In this document: piece after piece, positions 5,923 to 6,084 of the stretch
Layout of the letters: every line of letters starts with the position of its first letter
How positions within the stretch are numbered: position 1 is the stretch's first letter
Assembly: GCA_030024065.1 (NCBI GenBank)
Contig: JASEIE010000241.1
Span: forward strand, 1 to 6,084
Reading direction: 5' to 3'
Source of the DNA: Thermodesulfobacteriota bacterium
GTDB taxonomy: Bacteria; Desulfobacterota; BSN033; UBA1163
Length of the DNA stretch: 6,084 nt
Translations under genes and position numbers: made by a program
Notes under the pieces: model-generated
Database searches by the model: none
The model's input: the letters and a program-made list of their open reading frames with translations, nothing else
What the model was told of the DNA's origin: nothing

Positions 5923-5997
5923 TGTAGTGTAGCCCTTTATGCCTGCCTGCCGGCAGGCAGGGGCACATTTTCCACGGGCATAAAGCCCTACACTACA
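5923..5997. repeat. 75-bp imperfect inverted repeat with nested palindrome, upstream of the AOR gene
   Basis: The outer arms at 5923-5942 and 5978-5997 are reverse complements at 18 of 20 positions (TGTAGTGTAG...TTATGC / GCATAAAG...CTACACTACA). The inner part includes a perfect palindrome at 5942-5961. The whole unit looks like a small non-autonomous hairpin repeat of the kind scattered in intergenic DNA. If the AOR promoter lies to its right, the unit is transcribed as a long stem-loop ending 25 nt before the ATG. Confidence 0.8.
5942..5961. repeat. Perfect 20-bp palindrome CCTGCCTGCC / GGCAGGCAGG
   Basis: All ten base pairs match with no spacer. It is GC-rich within an AT-rich flank and built from CCTG/CAGG steps. 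It sits asymmetrically inside the larger dyad, next to the left arm, with 16 bases (5962-5977) between it and the right arm. Confidence 0.9.
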
Positions 5998-6063
5998 AAA
6001 CAAATATTGGGTTTCTATTGATTAGAGTTTGTTTATAAACTACGGTTTTTTAAAAAGTCGTCT

Positions 6064-6081
6064 TTCCGGCGAAAGCCGGAA
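6064..6081. repeat. Hairpin with GAAA loop at the right edge
   Basis: TTCCGGC (6064-6070) and GCCGGAA (6075-6081) form a perfect 7-bp stem around the GNRA-type loop GAAA. It is followed by TCC at the window edge. The form TTCC-GGCGAAAGCC-GGAATCC is typical of dispersed intergenic hairpin repeats, so it may be one end of a longer repeat that continues beyond the window. Bases 5998-6063 between the two repeats are AT-rich and could hold the AOR promoter, but I see no convincing -35/-10 pair. Confidence 0.6.
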
Positions 6082-6084
6082 TCC

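Noticed and set aside
5942..5961. CRISPR-like repeat
   Set aside because: It is a single palindrome with no regularly spaced copies in the window.

Overview
The window reads as a stretch of chromosome from an anaerobic bacterium. The main evidence is a probable tungsten-dependent aldehyde:ferredoxin oxidoreductase (AOR) family gene, a type of enzyme found almost only in anaerobes. The mix of an AOR, a Tat-exported nitroreductase-like protein, an ORF6N-domain gene and many short hairpin repeats would suit a sulfate-reducing or syntrophic member of Desulfobacterota. That placement is an inference; the window holds no rRNA or other phylogenetic marker.

Layout. Bases 1-453 on the plus strand hold the end of an unidentified frame and, coupled to it by a TAATG overlap, a truncated ORF6N-domain gene. 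Bases 454-582 contain motifs that look like scars of a repeat or insertion element. All other genes lie on the minus strand, so read them right to left. An AOR (5897-3837) is followed after 5 nt by a 115-residue protein of unknown function (3831-3484). An exported alpha/beta hydrolase follows after 2 nt (3481-2543), and after 69 nt comes an exported member of the acetoacetate decarboxylase superfamily (2473-1646). The first three are almost certainly one operon and the fourth probably belongs to it. About 370 bases of repeat-rich non-coding DNA follow. Last comes a Tat-signal SagB/nitroreductase-like gene (1271-583), broken by a perfect 14-bp tandem duplication.

How the genes may work together. 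The AOR would act in the cytoplasm on an aldehyde/acid couple or, if it is BamB-like, on an aryl-CoA. Its two downstream enzymes both carry signal peptides, so the cassette appears to combine envelope chemistry (hydrolysis and a Schiff-base type reaction) with cytoplasmic redox chemistry. No ferredoxin, iron-sulfur partner, CoA ligase or transporter is in view, so the substrate cannot be named. Upstream of the AOR, a 75-bp dyad repeat with a nested perfect palindrome sits in the presumed leader, close to the ribosome binding site.

The strongest observations are the 14-bp duplication that breaks the nitroreductase gene, the AOR / small protein / exported hydrolase / exported decarboxylase-like cassette, and the leader hairpin. 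No rRNA, tRNA, CRISPR array or intact transposase was seen.
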